Source: Methanomassiliicoccaceae archaeon (GTDB lineage Archaea > Thermoplasmatota > Thermoplasmata > Methanomassiliicoccales > Methanomethylophilaceae). From it: a stretch of DNA of 18,731 bases. The notes under the pieces are model-generated. The model was not told the DNA's origin. It did not search any database and was given only the letters and a program-made list of their open reading frames with translations. A program made the position numbers and the translations under genes. Shown here in pieces: positions 1 to 7,330 of the stretch. The stretch's first letter is position 1, and each line of letters begins with the position of its first letter. Where the stretch lies: positions 1 to 18,731 of the forward strand of contig JAIRJQ010000012.1 in NCBI GenBank assembly GCA_031260545.1. Reading direction: 5' to 3'.

Positions 1-564
1 CTGAAAGGAGGAAAGCAGGATCAGTACGCAGCGGTGTTCGGCGGATTCAATCTCATGGAATTCAAAAGATCCGGTGTTCGGGTGAACAAAGTGCACCTGA
101 AAGATGAAACTACGAACGACCTGCAATATTGTTCGCTGCTTTGCTACACCGGAGGATCCAGGGAATCCGCCAATATCATAGATTCGCAAATGAAAAGATA
201 CGGTTCGGGAAGCAACACGGACGCATTGGATGCATCCAAGGAACTCGCGGTGAAAGGAAGGAACGCGCTGATGCACGGCAACGTAAAGGAATTCGGCGAA
301 ATTTTGAATGAGGCGTGGACACAAAAGAAAAGATTCACACCGGACGTGAGCAACAGCATCCTCGATAAATATTATGAAACAGCGATGAAGAACGGCGCCA
401 TCGGAGGAAAGGTATCCGGTGCCGGAGGCGGAGGGTTCATGTTCTTCGTTTGTGAATACGATAAAAAGCACATCGTTGCGAACAAGCTGATAAAAAAGGG
501 CGCAACGATAACAGATTTTATGTTTGAAAAGAAAGGCGTGCAGACATGGAGGCACCAGGGATGA
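1..564 (+). CDS. hddA: D-glycero-D-manno-heptose 7-phosphate kinase (GHMP family), 5' end cut off by the window
   Basis: The reading frame is open from base 1 to a TGA at 562-564, so only the C-terminal 187 codons are present. The first residues read GGKQDQYAAVFGGFNLMEF, which matches the GG.QDQY..VFGGFN.MEF signature of HddA-type heptose kinases. The glycine-rich GHMP motif 3 (GGKVSGAGGGGFMFF) lies near bases 400-445. The family phosphorylates D-glycero-D-manno-heptose 7-phosphate at C1 with ATP in the cytoplasm, for GDP- or CDP-heptose synthesis. The next gene starts on an ATGA overlap and encodes the steps before and after this kinase, which supports the assignment and indicates translational coupling. 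The N-terminal ATP-binding part lies outside the window, so its integrity cannot be judged. An internal GTG at 34 is not the start, because conserved sequence continues upstream of it. Confidence 0.88.
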   Translation: MKGGKQDQYAAVFGGFNLMEFKRSGVRVNKVHLKDETTNDLQYCSLLCYTGGSRESANIIDSQMKRYGSGSNTDALDASKELAVKGRNALMHGNVKEFGEILNEAWTQKKRFTPDVSNSILDKYYETAMKNGAIGGKVSGAGGGGFMFFVCEYDKKHIVANKLIKKGATITDFMFEKKGVQTWRHQG

Positions 565-1592
565 TATCTCTCATATCCGATGAACTAAGGACCAGCGCGA
601 ACACAATAGCCAGCATAGACAAAAAGATGATAGAGACGATATCCGATGTGCTTGTTGCAACGATCAAACGCGGAAATCAAATAATATTCATGGGCAACGG
701 CGGTTCGTCCGCGGACGCACAGCATCTCGCCGCCGAGTTCACAGGAAAATATCTTATGGAACGCGCTCCGATGAATGCGATGTCCCTGTCGAACATTGCA
801 CCGGTCACCGCAATAGGAAATGATTATTCATTTGATATGGTATTCAAAAGGCAGACGGAAGCGTACGCAAAGAAAGGAGATGCAGTGATATGTATCTCAA
901 CATCAGGTAATTCTAAGAATGTGATCGAAGCGATAAAGGTCGCAAAGGAAAGAGAAGCAACGGTGATAACATTCACCGGCCCCGGGGGTGTCATGAAAGA
1001 CATGGCCGATCATGCGCTCATAATCCCGTCCAAGGAAACACCGAGGATACAGGAAGGCTATCTCGTTGCAGGGCACATAATATGCGGCCTTACCGAACGC
1101 GGTGTCTTTGGAAAAAAAGCAGTATTCATTGACCGTGACGATACGATAGCAAAAGATGTTCCGTATTGCAGCACCCCGAAGGACCTCAAACTTTTCGACG
1201 GTGTTCCCGCGTCAATATCAAAACTGAACAAGGCCGGTTTTCTCGTGATCGTGATAACGAACCAATCCGGTATCGGGAGAGGAAAGTTCACCGAAGAGGA
1301 TCTTACAGAGATACACAAAAAGATGATCGCTGACGTGGAGAAAGGCGGAGGAAAGATAGATGATATCTTCTACTGTCCGCACCGTCCGGACGAAGAATGC
1401 GGATGCAGAAAACCGGAAGCGGGAATGGGTGTTGCCGCTGTAACGAAGCATAAGATAAACACAAAAGTGTCGTTCATGATTGGCAACAGCGATGCAGACG
1501 TGGAATTCGGAAAAGCGATCGGCTGCACGCCAATAAAAGTAGAAGGAAAGATCACTTTCAATGATGCTGTTGAAAAGATATTGAAAGGATGA
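561..1592 (+). CDS. gmhA-gmhB: Fused sedoheptulose-7-phosphate isomerase (GmhA) and D-glycero-D-manno-heptose-1,7-bisphosphate phosphatase (GmhB)
   Basis: This 343-residue protein has two catalytic domains. Residues 1-183 are a GmhA-type SIS isomerase: GNGGSSADAQH (45-55), STSGNS (113-118), and Glu59 and His172 at the expected catalytic places (AAEFTG; RIQEGYLVAGH). Residues 184-343 are a GmhB-type HAD phosphatase: nucleophile and acid Asp191/Asp193 in DRDDT, TNQSG (233-237), a Cys272-x-His274...Cys280-x-Cys282 zinc cluster, and KPEAGM. The HAD acidic motif reads GNSDAD, with Asn309 where Asp is usual. The enzyme would convert sedoheptulose 7-phosphate to heptose 7-phosphate and later dephosphorylate the 1,7-bisphosphate made by the upstream kinase. 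ATG 561 overlaps the kinase stop as ATGA and has GGAGG (548-552) eight bases upstream, so it is preferred to the in-frame ATG at 546, which lies on that GGAGG. The two activities are often encoded by separate genes. Fusion and assignment are clear; activity is inferred. Confidence 0.92.
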   Translation: MISLISDELRTSANTIASIDKKMIETISDVLVATIKRGNQIIFMGNGGSSADAQHLAAEFTGKYLMERAPMNAMSLSNIAPVTAIGNDYSFDMVFKRQTEAYAKKGDAVICISTSGNSKNVIEAIKVAKEREATVITFTGPGGVMKDMADHALIIPSKETPRIQEGYLVAGHIICGLTERGVFGKKAVFIDRDDTIAKDVPYCSTPKDLKLFDGVPASISKLNKAGFLVIVITNQSGIGRGKFTEEDLTEIHKKMIADVEKGGGKIDDIFYCPHRPDEECGCRKPEAGMGVAAVTKHKINTKVSFMIGNSDADVEFGKAIGCTPIKVEGKITFNDAVEKILKG

Positions 1593-1634
1593 CATTCTGT
1601 TAATTTCTTTCAATAGTAAACGGTTGTAAGCGGG

Positions 1635-1647
1635 TATATTTATTTAT
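1635..1647 (+). promoter_or_regulatory. Archaeal-type TATA element ahead of the first GT4 gene
   Basis: The run TATATTTATTTAT is centred about 27 bases before the ATG at 1668. That is the usual archaeal distance from TATA box to transcription start, so the transcript would be leaderless or nearly so. No ribosome binding site is visible between it and the ATG. It sits in the 75-base gap after the gmhA-gmhB stop. The assignment is based on composition and spacing only. Confidence 0.55.
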
Positions 1648-1667
1648 CAGTACAGTTTCGTAGTGTC

Positions 1668-2795
1668 ATGCGCATAGCGATGATCACGGACAGTTACTAC
1701 CCCACAAGGGACGGCGTTGTCACGTCGATCACTCTCGCAAAGGAAGGGCTGGAGAAACTCGGCCATGATGTTACCGTTGTTGCTCCCGATCCCGGAAAGG
1801 AAAAGAGGATGGAAGGCGTCCGCTATTTCCCGTCGATCCAATTCAAAAGCTATCAGGGATATTATGTTCCGGTATACCCGTCCAACAAAGCAGAGATAAT
1901 ACGTTCGATAGATCCCGATGTTATACACATACACGGCATTGCCGTAATGGCATTGAAAGGTCTGATCGCAGCAAAGAATCAAAAGATCCCCACTGTGTTG
2001 ACATACCACACAATGGTGGAGGACACCATCGATTTTTATTCGCCGCTGAAGGTGTTCCCGAATGTTCAGAAAAGGATGGCCTGGGTATATATGAGGGGAC
2101 TGCTCAAACGTCCCGATGTGATCATAGGGCCGTCCGAGGACACAATAGACAAACTGCTCGTAAAAGGGATCAGACCTAAAAGGACGGAGGTCATACCGAC
2201 AGGCATAGACACAGAAAGATTCAGGCCCGGTATGAACGGGGATGCCGTAAAAGAAAAATATGGCCTGAACGGAAGCAAGGTCATTCTTTACGTCGGACGG
2301 TTATCTTTCGAAAAGAACATCGGCGTGATAATAAACGCGCTGAGCCATTTGAACGGTGTCAAACTGCTGATAGTGGGGAAAGGCCCGGCAAAGGAAAGTC
2401 TGGAAGAGACGGCTAAAAATGCAAAGGTCGAAGACAAAGTGATATTCGCCGGTTTCGTTCCCGATGAAGAATTACAATCATTCTACGGAGCAGCGGATGT
2501 TTTTGTCTCCGCGTCAAGATTTGAGACCCAAGGACTTTCAGTACTGGAAGCGCTTTCATGCGGTCTGCCGGTCGCATGCGCCGATGGCGGGGCGTTCATC
2601 AATTACATAAAGAACGGAGAGAACGGCTTCCTTTTCGGCGAAGGCGCGGAAGAGTGCGCAAATGCGATACGTTCGTGCATATCATGCGATCAAAAGATAA
2701 AGGAAAACGCGAGGGCGACCGCAGAATCAATGTCAGCGGCGTCCTGCGCCGAAAAGCTCGTAAAACTTTATGAAGAACTGACAAAGAAGAAATGA
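1668..2795 (+). CDS. GT4-family glycosyltransferase
   Basis: This is a 375-residue retaining GT-B glycosyltransferase of family 4, of typical length. The N-terminal half begins MRIAMITDSYYPTRDGVVTS, whose glycine-containing loop contacts the acceptor in this family. The C-terminal half carries VGRLSFEKN (209-217, Arg211 and Lys216) and the E-x7-E donor-sugar motif FETQGLSVLEA (Glu286 and Glu294). Such enzymes move a sugar from a nucleotide donor to a lipid or glycan acceptor at the cytoplasmic membrane face. Donor and acceptor cannot be told from sequence. It follows the heptose genes by 75 bases with its own TATA-like element, so it may be a separate unit. A SDR gene follows. Confidence 0.88.
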   Translation: MRIAMITDSYYPTRDGVVTSITLAKEGLEKLGHDVTVVAPDPGKEKRMEGVRYFPSIQFKSYQGYYVPVYPSNKAEIIRSIDPDVIHIHGIAVMALKGLIAAKNQKIPTVLTYHTMVEDTIDFYSPLKVFPNVQKRMAWVYMRGLLKRPDVIIGPSEDTIDKLLVKGIRPKRTEVIPTGIDTERFRPGMNGDAVKEKYGLNGSKVILYVGRLSFEKNIGVIINALSHLNGVKLLIVGKGPAKESLEETAKNAKVEDKVIFAGFVPDEELQSFYGAADVFVSASRFETQGLSVLEALSCGLPVACADGGAFINYIKNGENGFLFGEGAEECANAIRSCISCDQKIKENARATAESMSAASCAEKLVKLYEELTKKK

Positions 2796-2811
2796 TCACG
2801 CGTTATTCGTC

Positions 2812-2819
2812 TTTTAATA
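2812..2819 (+). promoter_or_regulatory. Possible TATA element for the SDR gene
   Basis: TTTTAATA is centred about 33 bases before the ATG at 2849, just after the GT4 stop. It would give a very short leader and supports initiation at 2849 rather than at the overlapping in-frame ATG at 2792. The signal is weak. Confidence 0.3.
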
Positions 2820-2848
2820 CGGCCACGACATACTTATTTGCGAATTCC

Positions 2849-3511
2849 ATGCACAAAGTTTTGGTCACCGGAGGGAGCAGAGGCATAGGTAAAGCAATAG
2901 CAGAACTGTTCAGAGAGAACGTATATGACGTGCATTCTCCGGCGAGGGACGAATTGGATCTCAATTCAAGAGGATCGATACGTGACTTCATTAAAAAGAA
3001 CAGCGATGGATTTGATGTAATAATCAACAACGCAGGGATAAATCACACAAACCTGATAGAAGACACGAACGAGGAAGAAATGGATGAAGTGTTGGCGATC
3101 AATCTCATCGCCCCCATGCTCATCATAAAAGGATTTGCGCCAAAGATGAAACAGAGAAAAAGCGGCAGGATCGTTAACATAAGTTCAGTATGGAGCGTTG
3201 TATCATCAAAAAAGCGTGCTGTTTACACTGCTACGAAACACGGACTACACGGACTTACGATGACAACGGCATTGGAGCTTTCTGACTTTGGGATATTGGT
3301 AAATACGGTCTCCCCGGGATTCACGGCAACGGACATGCTGAAGGATAATAACACTCCGGAAGAGCTGGAGAATATCGCAAATAAAATTCCGCTGGGAAGG
3401 ATGGCCGATCCGATCGAGATAGCGAAGGCCGTTTTCTTTTTAGGTTCTTACAACAACACGTACATCACCGGTCAGAACATTGTCATTGACGGCGGGTATT
3501 CGATACAATGA
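2849..3511 (+). CDS. Short-chain dehydrogenase/reductase (FabG-like SDR)
   Basis: With the ATG at 2849 the product is 220 residues, a normal classical SDR length. The fold begins at once with MHKVLVTGGSRGIG, whose TGGSRGIG (7-14) binds NAD(P). NNAG is at 60-63, the active-site serine lies in the ISS at 111-113, and the catalytic pair is Tyr126-x3-Lys130. SPGFTAT follows the active site, and the end GQNIVIDGGYS is typical of FabG-like SDRs. The in-frame ATG at 2792 overlaps the previous stop as ATGA, but would add 19 residues with no SDR counterpart, so it is not preferred. In this locus the enzyme probably reduces or oxidises a sugar intermediate. A housekeeping acyl-carrier-protein reductase role is less likely from context. 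The substrate is unknown. Confidence 0.85.
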   Translation: MHKVLVTGGSRGIGKAIAELFRENVYDVHSPARDELDLNSRGSIRDFIKKNSDGFDVIINNAGINHTNLIEDTNEEEMDEVLAINLIAPMLIIKGFAPKMKQRKSGRIVNISSVWSVVSSKKRAVYTATKHGLHGLTMTTALELSDFGILVNTVSPGFTATDMLKDNNTPEELENIANKIPLGRMADPIEIAKAVFFLGSYNNTYITGQNIVIDGGYSIQ

Positions 3512-3514
3512 ACA

Positions 3515-3594
3515 TCAGCCGATGACGTTCTTGTAGACGTCCTCTATTTTTTCAATATGATATTTCCAGTCGAACCTTTCTGCCTGCGTTCTCG
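3515..3594 (-). pseudogene. 3' tail relic of a GT4 glycosyltransferase gene
   Basis: Read on the minus strand, this encodes RTQAERFDWKYHIEKIEDVYKNVIG split as RTQAERFDWKYH and IEKIEDVYKNVIG, then a TGA. It matches the last 25 residues of the GT4 enzyme at 6260-7330 with three conservative changes. At DNA level 72 of 76 bases agree (3519-3594 against 6264-6339), and similarity stops abruptly at about 3594. Nothing upstream on the minus strand encodes the rest of a glycosyltransferase, and the open frame there becomes low-complexity. It lies directly after the SDR stop and is the left member of a direct repeat pair flanking the sulfotransferase gene. It is a non-functional remnant of a second gene copy. 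Confidence 0.85.
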
Positions 3595-3672
3595 TAGCTC
3601 TGGTGTCCAGTACGGATAAAAAAGCAAATAGTATATAAAAAAAACCACAAGGGTCCGCAAGGTGCAAACAAG

Positions 3673-3726
3673 GATAAATATTAATCATAACATATGTGAA
3701 AAAGATAAAGCATAGGGGAAACTGAA
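3673..3726 (+). promoter_or_regulatory. Promoter and ribosome binding site of the sulfotransferase gene
   Basis: GATAAATATTA (3673-3683) is a good TATA element and would place transcription start near 3703. AGGGG (3714-3718) lies eight bases before the TTG at 3727 and supports that rare start codon. A second A/T-rich candidate, GTATATAAAAAA, lies farther upstream at about 3632-3643. The remaining gap back to the GT4 relic (3595-3672) is A-rich, with no other recognisable element. Confidence 0.5.
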
Positions 3727-6234
3727 TTGAAATTTTTAGCGCTGTCAATCGTCCTGCTTCTTTCTTTTTGTACCGCTATGATAGTACATGATGCTCTCGA
3801 TAACGAAGATGAAGAGGAATATTTTACTATCATTACTGTGACATATGACAGTAATAATGATAAAAGATTGACCAGTGATTCGGATATCAGGGTCGGAAAA
3901 GATCAGTTAGATCCGGACAAATTCACATGGCTGGGTTATGCGTTCGATTGCTGGAACACCCAGGCCGACGGCAGTGGGACGAACATCTACGCGGTCGATG
4001 ATATAGATCCGGATCTCTTTGAAGGAGAAGCGATCGTACTGTATGCAATATGGAAAGAGGTTGATACATCTGCAAGTTTGGCAGGCGGCGTACTTGATTT
4101 CACAGCTCTGGATGCTGCGGTAGAATATGAGATAACCGTAAACGGGAACGGGACATTCGCTGGCACGACAGTGAACAACACTTTTGATCTGTCGGCCGTC
4201 ACATCGCTCAGCGGTGCGGCAGTTTGGTCAGACCCGGACACCGACGTTCAATACGAGATCGTCATCACAGCCTTTGACAGCGACGGCGAAAGTCTTGAGG
4301 TCGCGAGCTTCACGATCACAGTTATAGGAGATCGGGATCACACAAAGCTCGGATATGCTTTCTGTTGGAATACACAGGCCGACGGAGGGGGAACGGGCGT
4401 CTGCACGTTCAGTGATATTGATTTGAATTCCGACACAGATGATTCGATCACGCTGTATGCCGTATGGAGCGAGGAAAACATATTATCCCGCCTGACCGGC
4501 GGCATACTTCATTTCACAGCCTTGCAATTTGCGGCAGAATATGAGATAACGGTAAGCGGAAGCGGAACGTTCGCCGTCACAACACAGAGCAACACTTTCG
4601 ACCTGTCGGCCGTTGCATCGCTCAACAATGCGACAACATGGACAAGGCCTGACTCTGGTAACATCCGATACAAAATCGTTGTAACAGCTTTCGACACCGA
4701 CGGTGAAAGCCTTGAAGTTGCTAACTTCAACCATGATTCAGAGATAGGAGTAACCGAAATATCATCGACACTGCACCGCTGGAAGCTCGGTATCACCGCA
4801 AGGTTCAACGAAATATATGATACGGACAATCAGAAAGCGGTCCGTAATGAGATCAACGACTTAATAGCAAACTACAAATACACCCCTCAGAACCCGCTTG
4901 TTATCAAGAATCCGTTTGGTACGAATGAACTCGGATTGTATGTTTATTTCGAAACACCGGAAAGCAGCAAGATGAGCTATACTGTCAAGACAGCAAGGGA
5001 TGGTTCCGCAGTAAAAAATTTCACAAGGGCCGTGAACGAAGGCGCTTACGGAACTGTCCACGAGTTCCAGGTCATGGGACTCGTTCATCAAGGACTGTGC
5101 GAAATAATATTCGATATAAAGGCACAAAGCGCGCAAACATCTTCGGTCGCAGCCCTCAAGGTGAACGGACAATGTTCCACAAATCCTCCTGACCTTTCGA
5201 TAGAATACATCGATAATGACAACGCGGACAAGATAACCGACGGCATGTTCGTGGTATTCGACTCCCCAAGACCAAATATTCACATTTTCGACAACGATGG
5301 GATACGGCGCGGATACATAACATGCGGATACGGCTATACCAGGATACTCATCGATGATAAAGGAAACTGGATCTATGACGGGACACGAGAAAAAGTTGTT
5401 GTAACGAACAATCTCGGCGAGGTCATCAAGATATATCCGACACCGGGATACGTAAACCATCATGATATAATATTCGGGGAGAACAACGATATTTTGAAAT
5501 TGGTGACCGGTAATGGTCAGACAGAAGATGTGATAATGTTCATAGATCGTGATACAGGAGAACATACGTTCCTCAACTTACGAGATTTCTTCCCAGACTA
5601 TGATTTTGCACGTAACGGCGGCGATTGGTTCCACGCAAACTCCATCACGATCGTTCCGGAAGACAACGGGATCTATTCGTTACTGATAAGCAGTCGTGAG
5701 CTGTCGGCCATAATCAAGATCAAAGACCTATATGGAACGCCGTCACTGGATTGGATCATTACCGATAACATCAACATGGAGCCATACGGTACAATTCTTG
5801 AGAAGATCGACGGGATTCCCAACCTTGGCCAGCACACTATCACATACATCAAACATGATGAAAACGATCCGACCAAATACTATGTGCATTTGTTCAACAA
5901 TCTGTTCAAATTCAGCACATCAAACAACTCGTACACGGACAATGATTATGACTTCGGTGACATGGACGAATCTCTGATAGGCTCGAAGTCGTCCATGGAC
6001 ATCTACATGATCGATGAGGCTACCGGAACCTGTACTTTGGTACAGACCGTTGATGTTGCATTCTCAATATTCATGAGCAGTTCCCAGATCTACATTGGAA
6101 ATTATGTCATAGGCTCTTCTTACGGCCCATATATTTATGAATACGATGACGAAGGCAATCTTCTTGTGCAGTATAAATTCGGCGGCAATCTTCAGAGTCC
6201 ACAATTCTACAGGGTGCTCAAATACAACATATGA
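3727..6234 (+). CDS. Exported arylsulfate sulfotransferase with N-terminal InlB-like and Ig-like surface repeats
   Basis: This 835-residue protein starts at TTG, with AGGGG eight bases upstream. Residues 1-22 form one hydrophobic segment (signal peptide or N-terminal anchor). Residues 33-110 resemble an InlB B-repeat (WLGYAFDCWNTQADGSGT...LYAIW). Residues 117-200 are an Ig-like beta module. Residues 201-336 repeat both in shortened form. Residues 340-480 fit the arylsulfotransferase N-terminal beta domain (NPFGTNELGLYVYFET at 395-410). Residues 485-835 fit the ASST beta-propeller: HHDI (578-581), WFHANSI (634-640), LLISSRELSAIIKI (652-665) and GQHT (701-704). His579, His636, Arg657 and His703 correspond to the four active-site residues known from enterobacterial ASST, a PAPS-independent enzyme that moves sulfate between phenolic compounds via sulfohistidine. 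No C-terminal anchor is seen. It is flanked by direct repeats of a GT4 3' end, so it may have been inserted. Family assignment is firm; substrate is unknown. Confidence 0.85.
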   Translation: MKFLALSIVLLLSFCTAMIVHDALDNEDEEEYFTIITVTYDSNNDKRLTSDSDIRVGKDQLDPDKFTWLGYAFDCWNTQADGSGTNIYAVDDIDPDLFEGEAIVLYAIWKEVDTSASLAGGVLDFTALDAAVEYEITVNGNGTFAGTTVNNTFDLSAVTSLSGAAVWSDPDTDVQYEIVITAFDSDGESLEVASFTITVIGDRDHTKLGYAFCWNTQADGGGTGVCTFSDIDLNSDTDDSITLYAVWSEENILSRLTGGILHFTALQFAAEYEITVSGSGTFAVTTQSNTFDLSAVASLNNATTWTRPDSGNIRYKIVVTAFDTDGESLEVANFNHDSEIGVTEISSTLHRWKLGITARFNEIYDTDNQKAVRNEINDLIANYKYTPQNPLVIKNPFGTNELGLYVYFETPESSKMSYTVKTARDGSAVKNFTRAVNEGAYGTVHEFQVMGLVHQGLCEIIFDIKAQSAQTSSVAALKVNGQCSTNPPDLSIEYIDNDNADKITDGMFVVFDSPRPNIHIFDNDGIRRGYITCGYGYTRILIDDKGNWIYDGTREKVVVTNNLGEVIKIYPTPGYVNHHDIIFGENNDILKLVTGNGQTEDVIMFIDRDTGEHTFLNLRDFFPDYDFARNGGDWFHANSITIVPEDNGIYSLLISSRELSAIIKIKDLYGTPSLDWIITDNINMEPYGTILEKIDGIPNLGQHTITYIKHDENDPTKYYVHLFNNLFKFSTSNNSYTDNDYDFGDMDESLIGSKSSMDIYMIDEATGTCTLVQTVDVAFSIFMSSSQIYIGNYVIGSSYGPYIYEYDDEGNLLVQYKFGGNLQSPQFYRVLKYNI
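3823..4734 (+). repeat. Internal tandem duplication of an InlB-like plus Ig-like module
   Basis: Bases 3823-4326 (residues 33-200) and 4327-4734 (residues 201-336) encode the same two-part module. Long stretches agree at DNA level, for example around 4081-4240 against 4495-4654, including the shared residues EYEITV, TFDLSAV and TAFD.DGESLEVA. The second copy lacks the first beta strands of the InlB-like unit and starts directly at LGYAFCWNTQADGGGT. This is a coding duplication inside the sulfotransferase gene, consistent with extension of a surface stalk. Confidence 0.75.
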
Positions 6235-6259
6235 ACGATCATCGGCACCGATCGTGATA

Positions 6260-7330
6260 TTATCCGATGACGTTCCTGTAGACCTCTTCTATTTTTTCAA
6301 TATGATATTTCCAGTCGAACTTTTCTGCCTGCGTTCTCGCTGCACCTGCGAGTCTTTTACGTTCATCATCATCGTCAAGCAATTGATTCATGGCGTTCGC
6401 AAGCGCCTCGGGGTCCTTCGGGGGTATGATCATGCCACCGTCCTGAACGGTATCCCCCAATCCGTTCACACTCGTGCATATGATCGGTCTTCCGTAGCTC
6501 ATTGCTTCAACGGCAGCAAGGCCGAACGATTCGAATAACGACGGCATAACAAAGAATTCACAGGATCCCATGAGTTCTGCCTTTTCTTCTTCAGTAACGT
6601 ATCCTCTCATCTCGATCCTGTTCTCAAGGCCGTATTTTTTTATTTGTCTTTCAATCCGCTTCTTCTCCGGCCCTTTTCCGCATATGATAAGTTTTGCATT
6701 GACGGATCTCATTGCATCCACGAGATGATCGAGCCCTTTTGTTCTCACGAGTCTGCCGAGTGAGAGGATAAAACCTCCTCCCCCTTCGCCGGTATCAGGG
6801 AAAATGTTCAGGCAGCTCGGGATCGCGGTGGTCTTTTCCTCAGGTATTCCGCGCCTGATCAGATCGTTCCTTACAAAATCGCTTACACAGATCACGTGAT
6901 CAAATGTTTTCAGACATTTACGGAACCAGTTGTCCTGGAATTCTGATATTTTTCCGGTAAGTCCAGTTCCCTCGCCCCACATGTTGTGGTACGTGAACAC
7001 CTTATTTCCTGAATACTTCCGAAGATCTCTGTTGTAAGAGGGAGCCCATCTGTAATTGTAATTCACGATATCTGCGTCCAATTTGTTCAATGTTTCAAGG
7101 ACATCTTTAGATGAGATGAACGGCGGATTGTATATGTTGATCAATCGAGACCCGAGACGTATTATCTTGTATCCGTCCCTCTCCTCATGCTCTTCCGTGT
7201 TCGGCAGTCTTCCTGTCAGTACCGTAACGTCATGCCCTCGTTCCGCGAGTAATTTCGACGTATCATGCATCCTGCGTTCGATGCCTCCCATGTACGGATA
7301 GAAGAACGGATTCACGTCAACAATTCTCAT
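6260..7330 (-). CDS. GT4-family glycosyltransferase
   Basis: This is a 356-residue GT-B glycosyltransferase of family 4. The start MRIVDVNPFFYPYMGGIERR shows the N-terminal glycine loop. The C-terminal domain has LGRLVRTKG (191-199, Arg193 and Lys198) and the E-x7-E motif LFESFGLAAVEA (Glu267 and Glu275). It probably adds one sugar to the lipid-linked glycan; donor and acceptor are unknown. It is not a close copy of the GT4 enzyme at 1668. Its ATG lies inside the end of the upstream DedA-like gene (14-base overlap), so the two are co-transcribed and translationally coupled. Its last 25 codons also occur as a relic at 3515-3594, on the other side of the sulfotransferase gene. Length and motifs indicate an intact enzyme. 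Confidence 0.88.
   Translation of the reverse strand: MRIVDVNPFFYPYMGGIERRMHDTSKLLAERGHDVTVLTGRLPNTEEHEERDGYKIIRLGSRLINIYNPPFISSKDVLETLNKLDADIVNYNYRWAPSYNRDLRKYSGNKVFTYHNMWGEGTGLTGKISEFQDNWFRKCLKTFDHVICVSDFVRNDLIRRGIPEEKTTAIPSCLNIFPDTGEGGGGFILSLGRLVRTKGLDHLVDAMRSVNAKLIICGKGPEKKRIERQIKKYGLENRIEMRGYVTEEEKAELMGSCEFFVMPSLFESFGLAAVEAMSYGRPIICTSVNGLGDTVQDGGMIIPPKDPEALANAMNQLLDDDDERKRLAGAARTQAEKFDWKYHIEKIEEVYRNVIG
6264..6339. repeat. Right copy of the 76-bp direct repeat (GT4 3' end)
   Basis: This stretch codes for the C-terminus of the live GT4 gene and matches 3519-3594 at 72 of 76 positions in the same orientation. The two copies bracket the sulfotransferase gene and its promoter, with 2669 bases between them. 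Similarity ends sharply at about 6340 and 3595, and does not continue past the GT4 stop codons at the other end. Confidence 0.88.

Noticed and set aside
546..560. ATG at 546 as start of the GmhA-GmhB fusion
   Set aside because: It sits on the GGAGG that is well placed for ATG 561, and it adds five residues without family counterpart.
2792..2848. ATGA-overlap start at 2792 for the SDR gene
   Set aside because: It would add 19 residues before a Rossmann fold that begins right at Met 2849. A TATA-like element fits the later start, but the overlap start cannot be fully excluded.
3515..3748. 77-codon minus-strand open frame taken as a whole small gene
   Set aside because: Only its last 25 codons have homology (GT4 tail). 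The rest reads through A/T-rich promoter DNA of the sulfotransferase gene, so it is a relic plus chance extension.
4861..5565. Long open frame (234 codons) on the minus strand inside the sulfotransferase gene
   Set aside because: It is antisense to a region with clear ASST motifs on the plus strand, has no recognisable domain, and its composition is that of a shadow frame.
3519..6339. Insertion sequence or transposon explanation for the direct repeats
   Set aside because: There is no transposase, no terminal inverted repeat, and the repeats are coding 3' ends rather than short target duplications. Homologous recombination or duplication fits better.
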